A stretch of 64,000 nt of DNA from Ashinkailepas kermadecensis (Eukaryota > Arthropoda > Thecostraca > Neolepadidae), in NCBI GenBank assembly GCA_034440615.1, contig JAOTOM010005155.1, positions 1,072,501-1,136,500 of the forward strand. The letters are read 5' to 3'. Position 1 is the stretch's first letter. Each line of letters opens with the position of its first letter. A model generated the notes under the pieces. That model searched no databases. It was given only the letters and a program-made list of their open reading frames with translations, and was not told where the DNA came from. The position numbers and the translations under genes were made by a program. Positions 1 to 10,900 of this stretch are shown one piece after another.

Positions 1-16
1 TTTCGCATTAGCCGAC

Positions 17-1751
17 TTGACTGCACTGACGGGTGTGACACTGCACTGACGGGTGTGACACGACCTGACGGGTGTGACACGACCTGACGGGTGTGACACT
101 GCACTGACGGGTGTGACACGACCTGACGGATGTGACACGACCTGATGGGTGTGACACGACCTGACGGGTGTGACACTGCACTGACGGGTGTGACACGACC
201 TGACGGGTGTGACACGACCTGACGGGTGTGACACAACCTGACGGGTGTGACACTGCACTGACGGGTGTGACACGACCTGACGGGTGTGACACTGCACTGA
301 CGGGTGTGACACTGCACTGACGGGTGTGACACGACCTGACGGGTGTGACACTGCACTGACGGGTGTGACACTGCACTGCCGGGTGTGACACGACCTGACG
401 GGTGTGACACGACCTGACGGGTGTGACACGACCTGACGGGTGTGACACGACCTGACGGGTGTGACACTGCACTGGCGGGTGTGACACGACCTGACGGGTG
501 TGACACGACCTGACGGGTGTGACACTGCACTGACGGGTGTGACACGACCTGACGGGTGTGACACGACCTGACGGGTGTGACACTGCACTGACGGGTGTGA
601 CACGACCTGACGGGTGTGACACGACCTGACGGGTGTGACACGACCTGACGGGTGTGACACTGCACTGACGGGTGTGACACGACCTGACGGGTGTGACACG
701 ACCTGACGGGTGTGACACGACCTGACGGGTGTGACACGACCTGACGGGTGTGACACGACCTGACGGGTGTGACACGACCTGACGGGTGTGACACTGCACT
801 GACGGGTGTGACACGACCTGACGGGTGTGACACTGACCTGACGGGTGTGACACGACCTGACGGGTGTGACACGACCTGACGGGTGTGACACGACCATGAC
901 GGGTGTGACACTGCACTGACGGGTGTGACACGACCTGACGGGATGTGACACGACCTTGACAACGGGTGTGACACGACCTGCTGACGGGTGTGACACGATC
1001 TGACGGGTGTGACACGACCTGACGGGTGTGACACGACCTGACGGGTGTGATGACGGGTGTGACACGACCTGACGGGTGTGACACGACCTAACGGGTGTGA
1101 CACTGCACTGACGGGTGTGACACGACCTGACGGGTGTGACACGACCTGACGGGTGTGACACGACCTGACGGGTGTGACACGACCTGACGGGTTGGTGACA
1201 CGACCTGACGGGTGTGACACTGCACTGACGGGTGTGACACGACCTGACGGGTGTGACACTGCACTGGCGGGTGTAACACTGCACTGACGGGTGTGACACG
1301 ACCTGACGGTTGTGACACGACCTGACGGGTGTGACACTGCACTGACGGGTGTGACACGACCTGACGGGTGTGACAGGACCTGACGAGTGTGACACGACCT
1401 GACGGGTGTGACACTGCACTGACGGGTGTGACACGACCTGACGGATGTGACACGACCTGATGGGTGTGACACTGCACTGACGGGTGTGACACGACCTGAC
1501 GGGTGTGACACTGCACTGACGGGTGTGACACGACCTGACGGGTGTGACACGACCTGACGGGTGTGACACGACCTGACGGGTGTGACACGACCTGACGGGT
1601 GTGACACGACCTGACGGTTGTGACACGACCTGACGGATGCGACACTGCACTGACGGGTGTGACACGACCTGACGGGTGTGACACGACCTGACGGATGTGA
1701 CACGACCTGACGGGTGTGACACGACCTGACGGGTGTGACACGACCTGACGC
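17..1751. repeat. Minisatellite, 19/20-bp unit, about 89 copies
   Basis: Continuous tandem array built on CTGACGGGTGTGACAC. Two unit variants are mixed irregularly: one linked by ACGACCTG (19 bp) and one by ACTGCACTG (20 bp). Near-perfect over 1.7 kb, with scattered point changes and a few indels at about 890-1,060. Because 3 x 19 bp is 19 codons and the minus strand lacks stop triplets, it gives long minus-strand open frames (8-1,084 and 1,088-1,741) rich in Ser-His-Pro-Ser-Gly and Arg-Val-Thr-Pro-Val; I treat these as non-coding. The array probably begins at or just before the window edge. Confidence 0.97.
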
Positions 1752-1884
1752 TGCTCGCTGATCTGTAAGCTATCAGTCTACAAATAGCATGGTAGGGTGC
1801 ATCTCCCTCGACTACCACTGCGGGAGAAATAAAGAGATCGGAGGCGTGCAATGGCCTCCCGTGTCCTACGGCAAGACCGCGTTC

Positions 1885-2515
1885 CAGTCGCTACACCCGC
1901 TGGTGTGTATTACTCTGCTGAGGGGTCCGGTGGCAACAGGTCCGTACTGCTGGTGATCGGACAGTCGCTACACCCGCTGGTGTGTATTACTCTGCTGAGG
2001 GGCAGGTGGCAACAGGTCGGTACTGCTGGGGATCGGACAGTCGCTACACCCGCTGGTGTGTATTACTCTGCTGAGGGGCAGGTGACAACAGGTCGGTACT
2101 GCTGGGGATCGGACAGTCGCTACACCCGCTGGTGTGTATTACTCTGCTGAGGGGCAGGTGACAACAGGTCCGTACTGCTGGTGATCGGACAGTCGCTACA
2201 CCCGCTGGTGTGTATTACTCTGCTGAGGGGCAGGTGGCAACAGGTCGGTACTGCTGGGGACCGGACAGTCGCTACACCCGCTGGTGTGTATTACTCTGCT
2301 GAGGGGTCCGGTGGCAACAGGTCCGTACTGCTGGTGATCGGACAGTCGCTACACCCGCTGGTGTGTATTACTCTGTTGAGGGGTCCGGTGGCAACAGGTC
2401 GGTACTGCTGGGGACCGGACAGTCGCCACACCCGCTGGTGTGTATTACTCTGCTGAGGGGTCCGGTGGCAACAGGTCCGTACTGCTGGGGACCGGACAGT
2501 CGCCACACCCTCTGG
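1885..2515. repeat. Minisatellite, 76-bp unit, about 8 copies
   Basis: Successive CAGTCGCTACACCCGCTGG starts fall at 1,885, 1,962 and 2,038 and continue at about 76-bp spacing to 2,515. Copies differ by a few substitutions (CCGGTGGCAACAGG versus CAGGTGACAACAGG, GATCGG versus GACCGG), and the last copy is diverged. The open frames crossing it on both strands are products of the repetition. Confidence 0.95.
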
Positions 2516-2914
2516 TGATTATTGCTCTTCTGGGGACCGGACAGTGGACGACTGGACGGCCACGTCGGTGCATCAACGGCGCCTTGTACGCTCGGTATAA
2601 ATTAAGTCAGTAAACTCATTACTAAGTAGCTGTTCATCCAATCCAGGCATTGGTGGGAATTCAGAATCTGACGCTGAGTGAGCCCAGATCAGACGTCGTC
2701 AGTCGGAGTCAGAGTCCGAGTCTGCTGCCTTTTAAGTTGGTAATGCTGAGTCTGAATCTGAATTCACCACTTCCTTCATTGGGGAGTGTTAGGTAGAGCC
2801 GCCGGCGCTGGCAGTCTGGGTTCGGCCGGAGAGGTGGGCAGCAGCCATGGCCGCTGCCCACGCGTTCGACTCACACCCTTGGCCTTGGATGGACCCGAGT
2901 GCAAAAACCTGAGT
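2516..2914. other. Spacer with GAGTCTGA-like words
   Basis: No gene seen. Between about 2,640 and 2,770 there are many GAGTC, GAATCTGA and GTCAGTC words that resemble the unit of the next array, so this may be its degraded flank. Confidence 0.4.
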
Positions 2915-3165
2915 CCCAGTCCGAGTCATGGCGTGGTGAATCTGATTCCAGACCTGAGTCATGACGTGGTGAGTCTGATTCCAGACCTGAGTCCCAGCCC
3001 GAGTCATGGCGTAGTGAGTCTGATTCCAGACCTGAGTCCCAGCCCGAGTCATGGCGTAGTGAGTCTGATTCCAGACCTGAGTCCCAGCCCGAGTCATGGC
3101 GTGGTGAGTCTGATTCCAGACCTGAGTCCCAGCCCGAGTCATGGCGTGGTGAGTCTGATGTCAAA
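2915..3165. repeat. Minisatellite, 45-bp unit, about 5 copies
   Basis: The unit contains GAGTCTGATTCCAGACCTGA followed by CCCGAGTCATGGCGTAGT. Being 45 bp (15 codons), it keeps any stop-free frame open, so a 213-residue plus-strand frame (2,786-3,427) and minus-strand frames cross it. The plus frame has repeated Ser-Pro-Ser-His-Gly-Val-Val blocks, with no signal peptide or recognised domain; I do not call it a gene. One variant copy at about 2,960 reads ATGACGTGGTGAG, close to the core of the array at 4.7 kb. Confidence 0.92.
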
Positions 3166-4734
3166 CCTCAGTTCACTGCTCTTGAAATTGTTTATTCCGA
3201 TTGCACCGTTTGTTTTAGCTGGTGATTCTGAGTCGATTACAGAAAGCCAGGAGCCGGGGATCGCTTGCATATCTGGCCCAATGGTCGATGTCAGAGCATG
3301 TGGCACCTGCGGAAAGCCACCGGTCGCCTCGCCCTCAGTGAAGTCACGAGCCGACGCGGAGGGATTTGAGCCAATCAGCCATTGTCCCCAGCTTGGCGGC
3401 CTGGGGCGTTCTACCTGGCTTACATAGCCTTCGATCTGGGACAAGTTTCAAAATAATTTCTCCAGTTCCGAACCTGCGGATTTGTATGGCTATCTTTGAA
3501 GGGCGGCAGAAACAAGAAGCCTGTTGATTCATGCTGGCTTCGCTTTAAAAACTACTTGTGGATGGAATATTATTGGAATGATTCTTAGATCACTCCATAC
3601 ATGAAGTAAATTAACCTGATCTTAGTGCTAATTTATCTGGTTATAATTATCGATGAACGTGCACGATGTCGGTTTATCATACTAACTGACACACCTCGCT
3701 GCTCCAATCGCATGTGGACTTCCGTTTGCGTGTTAGGTCAGCTACTGTGGGCTGAAAATCATCCGCGCCTGTTATGTATCGGAGGCAGCGATAATTCCAC
3801 ACAGGTGTTTCTCTGACGATTACGTGCACTTGCAAGCACGTGAGGCGAAGCGAAGTAGCATGCTCCCTCACCAACATCTGTGGTGTGCCCTCCTCGAAAC
3901 AAATGGACAGAAGATATTTATCCCCTGGTAGTGAAGCATAGAAGAGAAAGCTGTTGGAAACACAAGAACACGCAGGAAATCGCTGGTAGAAAAGGCAATT
4001 TTACAAGGGTCCATGAGACTATCATTGGATAATTATAGGCAAGTTCTCAGTTTGCCTGGCAGTGAGAGTCTATGGTGAAACTGGTCTGGTCACTCTGGAA
4101 TTTATTTGGGGGCCTAAACTGAACTTGGTGCTTATTTTTAGATTTAGGATAGAAGAAAATAGTATTTTCGGGCACAATTTGGGTAGTTTTGAAAACGAGG
4201 TCAATGGTTCGACTTCACCTATGGGCATGAATTAAAATGTTAAAATATAAAATTAAACACATCGCTAAGTGTTGTTGTTCTAACGTACTGAATAAAACCA
4301 CGCTGAGCAGCTCAGGCGCGTATTGGTTATTGTGTGCACACAGATAACGACTAAAGTGACCATCTCTGATTTTCGCGAACAATTGACCGCTAATTGGCAT
4401 CAGAGGTCAGCCAGTAGCCTGAAGTGTAATAGTCGGGTAACAGTCGTGAGATCTCGCCACGTGCGTCATGATGCTCTTCGTTTCACTTCGCCGCGCGCTC
4501 TCCGTTTGGAAGGCTAGCGGGGAGTCGCAACAACTCCCACCACACCCGCACCAGGCTTCGTGGCGAACCGTTGCACGCGAGTGAGGGTGAGGAAATGTCA
4601 CTCACTTCAGCACTGCGACCCTCATCCCGATAACCCCTCCGATAACCCCTCCGCCTCCGAGGTTCCATCCGGCAGTCCAAATATCGTCGCTGTGACTGTG
4701 CCGAGACAGTGTCTGACGTGGTACAGGCGGGATG
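3166..4734. other. No gene recognised
   Basis: AT-moderate unique-looking sequence. The open frames are short (under 70 codons), occur on both strands and have no recognisable motif. Nothing else supported. Confidence 0.5.
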
Positions 4735-5555
4735 TTGTCTGACCAGGCCGTTGTCTGACGTGGTGGGATGTAGTCTGACCAGGCCGTTGTCTGATGTGGT
4801 GGGATGTAGTCTGACCAGGCCGTTGTCTGACGTGGTGGGATGTTGTCTGACGTGGTGGGATGTAGTCTGACGTGGTGGGATGTAGTCTGACCAGGCCGTT
4901 GTCTGACGTGGTGGGATGTTGTCTGACGTGGTGGGATGTAGTCTGACGTGGTGGGATGTAGTCTGACGTGGTGGGATGTTGTCTGACGTGGTGGGATGTA
5001 GTCTGGCCAGGCCGTTGTCTGACGTGGTGGGATGTTGTCTGACGTGGTGGGCTGTTGTCTGACCAGGCCGTTGTCTGACGTGGTGGGATGTTGTCTGACG
5101 TGGTGGGCTGTTGTCTCACCAGGCCGTTGTCTGACGTGGTGGGATGTAGTCTGACGTGGTGGGATGTAGTCTGACCAGGCCGTTGTCTGACGTGGTGGGA
5201 TGTTGTCTGACGTGGTGGGCTGTTGTCTCACCAGGCCGTTGTCTGACGTGGTGGGATGTAGTCTGACCAGGCCGTTGTCTGACGTGGTGGGATGTAGTCT
5301 GACCAGGCCGTTGTCTGACGTGGTGGGCTGTTGTCTGACGTGGTGGGATGTAGTCTGACCAGACCGTTGTCTGACGTGGTGGGATGTAGTCTGACGTGGT
5401 GGGATGTAGTCTGACCAGACCGTTGTCTGACGTGGTGGGATGTAGTCTGACCAGACCGTTGTCTGACGTGGTGAGATGTTGTCTGACGTGGTGGGCTGTT
5501 GTCTCACCAGGCCGTTGTCTGACGTGGTGGGATGTAGTCTGGCCAGGCCGTCGGT
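4735..5555. repeat. Modular minisatellite of 20-bp and 16-bp units
   Basis: Two modules alternate in irregular order: a 20-bp module GTCTGACGTGGTGGGATGTA (variants end TT, or have GGCTGTT) and a 16-bp module GTCTGACCAGGCCGTT. Single or tandem 20-mers separate single 16-mers, giving apparent 36-, 56- and 76-bp super-units. Both modules begin GTCTGAC, which offers a register for unequal exchange. Long minus-strand frames (to 344 residues) are repeat by-products. Confidence 0.95.
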
Positions 5556-5987
5556 CGGCTCGGTCGGGCGGTGCCGGCCGGCGCTGTTTTCAGCCCAGCC
5601 GCGCCCGCTGATGGATGGCCGCGGATCAGCCGGCATTTCCGTATACGCGCCCTAATTGCGATGGATTGCCGTATAATCATGGAGGAAAACAAGCCGCTCT
5701 CGTCGCCATCCATTTCAATCGGCGAATCAGGGCTAGACAAAAATGAAGAGGGTCTCCAGTGGATGGGTTCTGCTCTACCCACATGCGAAAGTAAAACGAA
5801 TGTTGGGTGCCCTGGTGAGCAGTGATGGATATGTACCGGAACCTCACCAAAACGCAAACGTCTACAGTGCGTATGACGTTGCGGAAATGTTGGAATGATT
5901 GATGAATTGTGGTTCTGCACGGCGATAATATCGTCATCATGGAGCACACTCCTACTCCGAAAACCGCCACCCTGCAGTCGTTCGCGT
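5556..5987. other. Short GC-rich flank then unique sequence
   Basis: GC-rich to about 5,650 (CGGTCGG, GGCCGGCGC words), then ordinary sequence with short overlapping frames on both strands. No gene supported. Confidence 0.4.
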
Positions 5988-8571
5988 CACTGCGACAGTA
6001 CTATTACGACAGTACTATCGCGTCACTGGTCATACTATTTTTTCTATTTTTAATAAATCACTTGCGATCGGTGTTCAAATAATGTAGTTTGGTGTGTAGA
6101 ACACAAATCTGACGTTAATTTGTAATTCTGATAACCTTAATCTATATATCAATTTGCAGTTGAATATTGTAAAATTTTATATTATCTTGGTATTTTTCCC
6201 GGATTAATTGAACTTGATTTATTGTTCCATCTAGCTCAGCAATAATCATAATATGGGTCTTTTGAGGAGGTTTATCGAGTGAAAATCGAAATTTTAAAAC
6301 TTAGCCTGTTCAATTGTTTTAATTGACGCTGGCGACGCTCTAAGGCGCATAGATTCTTTGCAAACAAATTATAAGTGGTTCGAGGACATTTGTGGCGCAA
6401 TATACAAGTGAAGTCGCTACTGATCGCTCTGTGTGGTCTGTGGTTTGGGGAGGGGGAGTCCAGACCGACATTTTGTTCCGGGAGGGAAGGGATGGAATAA
6501 GTGCGAATTGCATTAACATTTCATGATCTATTGTGTTGAGTTATCAACTATTTAAATAAATGTTTGAAGTCAGAACAAGGAAGACATCAGGTTCTCATCT
6601 GAGTAATCTTTTTGGCCATGGGTGGAAGCTGTTCGTGTCTGAACCGCCAACTGGGAGGGATATCCTGGGGTATGGCATCTACTTGAGGGAGACACTTGAG
6701 GGTGAAGTTGACAGCAGAACTACCCAGTGGACCAGGTTGTGAGTGACATCTCCCTGGTCTTATTTATCAGTTGGGAAAAGCTAATGCTCTTTTCAGGCCA
6801 CCTGTTATCAATGCAAATGTGATCATCATGTCCAAGCTCATTGAGGTCTGGAATTCGGCAGTGCATTGTTTTCTTGGATAGGGAAAAATTGATGCCAAAG
6901 AAAGGTCCGTAGTCAAGTTAGACATGGTATTTTATATTTTGACTCGCAAGTGTCAAATTGCCAGTTGTCATCCAAGCCCACATTAACTGTTCCTGTAGCA
7001 GATATAAAAGTTTCCTGTGAGATATCTTGCTTTCATCAAGGGGCAAAAAGAGAAGGCTGGACGTAAAGGATCCCACCAAATGGGAATCCCTGATCTGCCA
7101 GGGCTGGGATCTGGGATTGGGGAGAAGTGGTGCTGAGGATGGCTTTGTCCCTGAAGTTGGGCTCTTCCGTAAAATTGCCGTGAGTATGCAGTGAAGGTTC
7201 AGAACAACTGTGATGAGATTCCAATCCTGCATCCTCATTACTGGGCGGATTGATCTGACCAGTGTGGTGATGGATTTGATGGAAGCTGAGGGCAGTGACC
7301 AATCTTTTCCTGCACAGATCAGAGGAGAACAATATGATGTTGCTTGTGAACCTGGCAGCTATTATCTGCTCCACTTTACCTCAGAGAAAGGAACTAAAGA
7401 GGAGTCACATGCTGAGTAGATTGCCGAGGTCCTGTTTTCCCGCCTGAAAGACAGGGGTTTTGATAAAACCTTGTGGGCCATTGGAGGAGGCCCAACAAAT
7501 GTGAACACTGGTGTGAATGCTGAAGTAATGCGGAAGCTGGAGCTGCACCTGGGGAGAAAGCTGATCTGGTTAGTGTGCAGCCTGCATACTGTTGAACTTC
7601 CCTTGCGCCGTCTCGTTGTTGACCATGATGCCCATGCTTTGTCAACCAACACATTTTCCGAGCCAATAGGAAAGCTCCTTAATTCTGCTACATACTTGGA
7701 CATCAATCCAAACTTCCCCGGATCTCTGCTGACCCTTCACTGATCAAGCTGCTTAAGAAGGTTCAAGATCTTTCAACTGATCAACACTATGGCTCTAAGA
7801 TTGCCTGTGCAGTCAGGGATAGAGTGCTTCCTTGCACGGTTAGCCCTGTTGGAGATTGGACCAGTGAACCACAGCCGTTGGTTCATTACAACGAGAAAAC
7901 TTCTCAGGCTCTGGGTGTCAAAGCACGAACTTAAAGGAAAGAACTTGAAGAATCTGCAATTCATTATGCAATTCATCATTGGACTACACTATCCACGTTG
8001 GTTCACTGTGAAGGTCAAGCACTCCTGGATCGAGGGGTCTAGACACATCCTGTTTCAGCTGGACTGCCTCAAGTCCCCAGGGGAGGAGGTGCTGGACCTT
8101 ATGATGCCGACTGTGAGAGTATCTGCTTGGCATGCCCACAGTGAAGCCATAATCCAAACACTGCTGTGCTCTGGGGATCAAAAGGAGATGATTGAGGGGG
8201 TGGAGAAAGTCGCCATCAGGGAAGAGGAGGACCCAGATGATGATGAATTGGAGTTTAGGGGCGCGTCGACTGCTAAGTTCATTTTGCGCTCGAGGAGGAC
8301 CTAGACACTCACCTGAAGGACCTCTATGTCAGAACCAGAAGGGCACCTGACATCAATCGTGATGCTTTTAGCATTGTCGACTTGATCAGCTCGTCAGATT
8401 TTGTGTCAGAGCCACCTCTCATCTCCTCCCTAAGCAACTCAGAGATGAAGAACTTCATCAACATGGAGATACTCAGCTGGCCTCGCCACACACGACTTAT
8501 TGAGAGTTGTTAAAATGGTGACTGATGCTTCTGCTGAGTACTTCGCACAGGAAGTTGTCACTGTCGCAGTG
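5988..8571 (+). mobile_element. Candidate decayed DNA transposon with 12-bp inverted ends
   Basis: CACTGCGACAGT at 5,988-5,999 is repeated as its exact reverse complement ACTGTCGCAGTG at 8,560-8,571, and a decayed protein-coding region lies between them. The left end has subterminal duplications (GACAGTACTAT twice and CGCGTCACTG twice within about 50 bp); the right end lies in a 31-bp palindrome. I see no clear target-site duplication, so the boundaries and the class are inference. Ends beginning CACTG would suit a CACTA-like (CMC) group, but the protein remnant does not show me a diagnostic transposase motif. Confidence 0.4.
6560..8556 (+). pseudogene. Decayed transposon-like protein gene, multiply frameshifted
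   Basis: Coding-like segments in shifting plus frames line up as one broken protein. They include a stretch with spaced cysteines (about 6,935-6,995, ILTRKCQIASCHP), then FIKGQKEKAG, then WAIGGGPTNVNTGVNAEVMR and VCSLHTVELPLR (about 7,470-7,610), NHSRWF...LRLWVSKHELKGKNLKN (about 7,868-7,950), YPRWFTVKVKHSWIEGSRHI (about 7,990-8,050), and a tail with WPRHT followed after a frameshift by VVKMVTDASAEYFAQE. There are at least four frame changes and several stops. I recall similar multi-copy proteins of unknown function in arthropod genomes, which is memory and not a search. The gene is dead as read. It lies between short inverted ends, consistent with a mobile element. Confidence 0.6.
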
Positions 8572-8584
8572 CGACAGTGACAAC
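8554..8584. repeat. Perfect 31-bp palindrome
   Basis: Arms GTTGTCACTGTCGCA (8,554-8,568) and its exact reverse complement (8,570-8,584) surround a single central G. It sits exactly where the decayed gene's homology ends and contains the proposed right transposon end. Confidence 0.9.
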
Positions 8585-9110
8585 ATCAGACTCAGTGAAC
8601 CTGTGCAAAATGATACTGCGGAGAATGTACAATTTTCCATATTTGTTTTCAGTCCAACCTGTTGATACCCATTCAGGAAATCGGCGGCGGGTCTGCGAAC
8701 ATCAGCGCACGCGTGTCCGCACCTCCGGGAGTGCGGAGATGGCTCGGAGAAAACTCCGGCTGCGATGACGCCTCCTCCCCCGTCCCAAGAGCCACCTCAG
8801 GTCTGAACGCTCAGACTCGTGCGAAATACAGCATCGCTGTCATCGATTCAGGCCGTCGGCACCGCCCACTTTTTGCCACCAAGTGGCGGCCGGGCTCGGA
8901 CGCGGCGGGCGCGCCGGCGGGCAGGTTTATTGCCGACGTTTGACCGCTGCATTAGCGTAATGCGACCAAGTGGTGACGTCACCGGCGCAGACTGGAGCAC
9001 CACGCCGTGTTTGTGGAGAGCTGCTGCTGCTGTTGCGATTCTCTCGAGAGATGACTCACCAGATCAGTCGGACCGGCCGACCGCTACAAACGGCGGCGCG
9101 CGGCAAATTA
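8585..9110. other. CpG-rich stretch without a clear gene
   Basis: From about 8,680 the sequence becomes rich in CG dinucleotides (GGCGGCGGG, GCGCGCCGGCGGG). Several frames of 60-110 codons overlap, typical of GC-rich DNA, and none has a recognisable motif. It could be a promoter or an exon, but nothing decides this. Confidence 0.35.
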
Positions 9111-9290
9111 CGCCGCGCGTCGGACAAGCGCCTGAGAGCGAACAGTGCTAAAAACCGTGACAGAGACACTGCGCCGCGCGTCGGACAAGCGCCTGAGAGC
9201 GAACAGTGCCAAAAACCGTGACAGAGACACTGCGCCGCGCGTCCGACGAGATCCTGAGAGCGAACCGCGGCCACGGTCGTGACTGCGGGA
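9111..9290. repeat. Tandem repeat, 61-bp unit, about 3 copies
   Basis: CGCCGCGCG recurs at 9,111, 9,172 and 9,233, each followed by a CTGAGAGCGAAC word. The third copy is diverged (GACGAGATCCTGAGAGCGAACCG). Confidence 0.9.
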
Positions 9291-10145
9291 CACTCCACCG
9301 GTAGTCAGCGGAGAGCGGTGCGCAGCGAGGCAGCCGCAGACGCGTCTGCAAGTCATGTTCACGGTGCGACCAGCCGCCGGATGCCTTGATTTCGATGAGC
9401 TCCTGGGGCGAGCGAGGCACCACCGCCGGCCCGGAGCCCTCCAGATCGGGGGAGTCACTGGACCGCGACCAGCGGTGGACGGCGCGCGCCAGCCTAGGGG
9501 AATCTAATGGAATTATTACGACCGCTACGCCTTCCTCGAGTAATCGAAAACCAGCGGGATATTTCAGGATACCCGCTGACAGGCAACCCCTGCCTCTGCG
9601 GTGTAAAATCGAAGATAGATGGCGATTGTTTTTACGGCACTCTGTGGATAGATGCTTAAAACCAAGGTAGTAGATGAACCCCCACTGAGAAGATGGAAGT
9701 AACGCAGAGTTGAACACTCGAGAAGTGTTTGCCGACACGCAAGTGGTCCGCTCGCGTGGAAAGCAAACAGGGAGAAATTCTGATTCGTAGATAGGTGGAG
9801 CTCTCTATAATATTTGTGAACTTCCCGCCTCACCACCCCCCCCACCCAATAAAAAATGTAAGAAGCTCACTGTCTGGTACTTCAACAGATTTCAATGCAA
9901 TCTGATATAATTATGGGCCCCGGTAAGATCCTAATTATAATAATTGGTGCATGATTAACCAATTATTGTTAATGAACATGTACTTCCTTGCAAATACTTA
10001 TATCGCCCATTCCTTGCTCCACCACATCCATTGCCTACAATGACGACATGAAAGTGACAAGTGACGACATGGAAGTTGGCCGAGTACGTAAGAAAGAGAA
10101 TGCCAGAGATAGAGAACAGGGATATCGAGAGAAAGACAGATGAAG
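9291..10145. other. No gene recognised
   Basis: CpG-rich to about 9,500, then AT-richer sequence with a C-run at about 9,835. A 196-codon minus frame (9,148-9,738) starts inside the 61-bp repeat and has no recognisable domain, so I do not call it. Confidence 0.4.
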
Positions 10146-10234
10146 GTTGGATCCTTCGCTTTGCAACGTGTCGACTACTTTCTGTTACATAGCGTCGCCA
10201 ATCTCTCACGCCGATTGCTCGCGAGCGAATAGTA
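10146..10234 (-). mobile_element. 5'-truncated copy of SINE family B
   Basis: Positions 10,190-10,225 match the body of the two full copies at 14.66 and 60.61 kb (AGCGTCGCCAATCTCTCACG then CCGATT). The more distal part (CAACGTGTCGACTACTTTCTG) is diverged, and the tRNA-like head expected at the high-coordinate end is missing. An old fragment. Confidence 0.75.
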
Positions 10235-10709
10235 CTGATGCAATTCCAACAGCAATTCCGACACAACAGCACGCCTCAGCACGTCGAGCCCAGCCAGCTT
10301 GTCTACTCCCCGGTAACACAGACAGCGAGTCTCCGGGAATGTGTGCCTCCAAGCTACTCGTCTCCAGAAAGAAAGACAAAGAGAAAGAGAAGAAAGAGAA
10401 TTAGAAAGAGACCTCAATAAAGAAAAAGGAAAGTGACTCCAAAAATGTGCTAAAAAGCTAGACATATATGAGCATGATAACATTGACACCGCTTTCATTA
10501 CATCATAATTGATAGTTCTGACCATGGATGAGTGTACAGGACTGTATCGGTATGAATACAACAAGCGTCTGCGTGACGAATGAATTTTCAACACAAGTAG
10601 GTGAGTGGTATTTGGATGCAGGTGCATTGATTGGGGTGCGACAGGATGAGCAGGGCCAGTTTCAATTACATACAGACGACGTGTATTTTTGTCGCTTCAG
10701 ATTAGCCCA
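10235..10709. other. Purine-rich stretch, no gene
   Basis: A run of GAAAGA, AAAGAG and AGAAAG words at about 10,365-10,435, otherwise unremarkable. A 150-codon minus frame runs through its complement and is probably low-complexity chance. Confidence 0.4.
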
Positions 10710-10900
10710 GGTGAATTAGTCGAATGCTAGTTGATTAATATTTCCACTGGTTGAATGTTCACTGGTCGAATGACAATGCGTCAAAAAGCAGGCGTTCAGT
10801 GATCGAATGTCAATTAGAATAAATGTAGATTAAATGAATTTCAAAATAAAACTATCCAAATGCCAAGTAGTCGAATACCATTTATTCGAAATGTCAGTTT
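10710..10900. repeat. Decayed tandem array of AGTCGAATG-like words
   Basis: TAGTCGAATGC, GGTTGAATGTTC, GGTCGAATGACA, GATCGAATGTCA, TAGTCGAATACC and TTCGAAATGTCA occur at roughly 20-40-bp spacing. This looks like an old short-unit minisatellite that has diverged. Confidence 0.55.

Noticed and set aside
8..1741. Long minus-strand open frames with Ser-His-Pro and Arg-Val-Thr-Pro repeats
   Set aside because: They follow directly from a stop-free 19-bp unit read in three frames; no start context, signal or non-repeat coding flank.
2786..3427. 213-residue plus-strand frame
   Set aside because: Most of it is the 45-bp minisatellite; the non-repeat ends show no domain, and minus frames are equally open.
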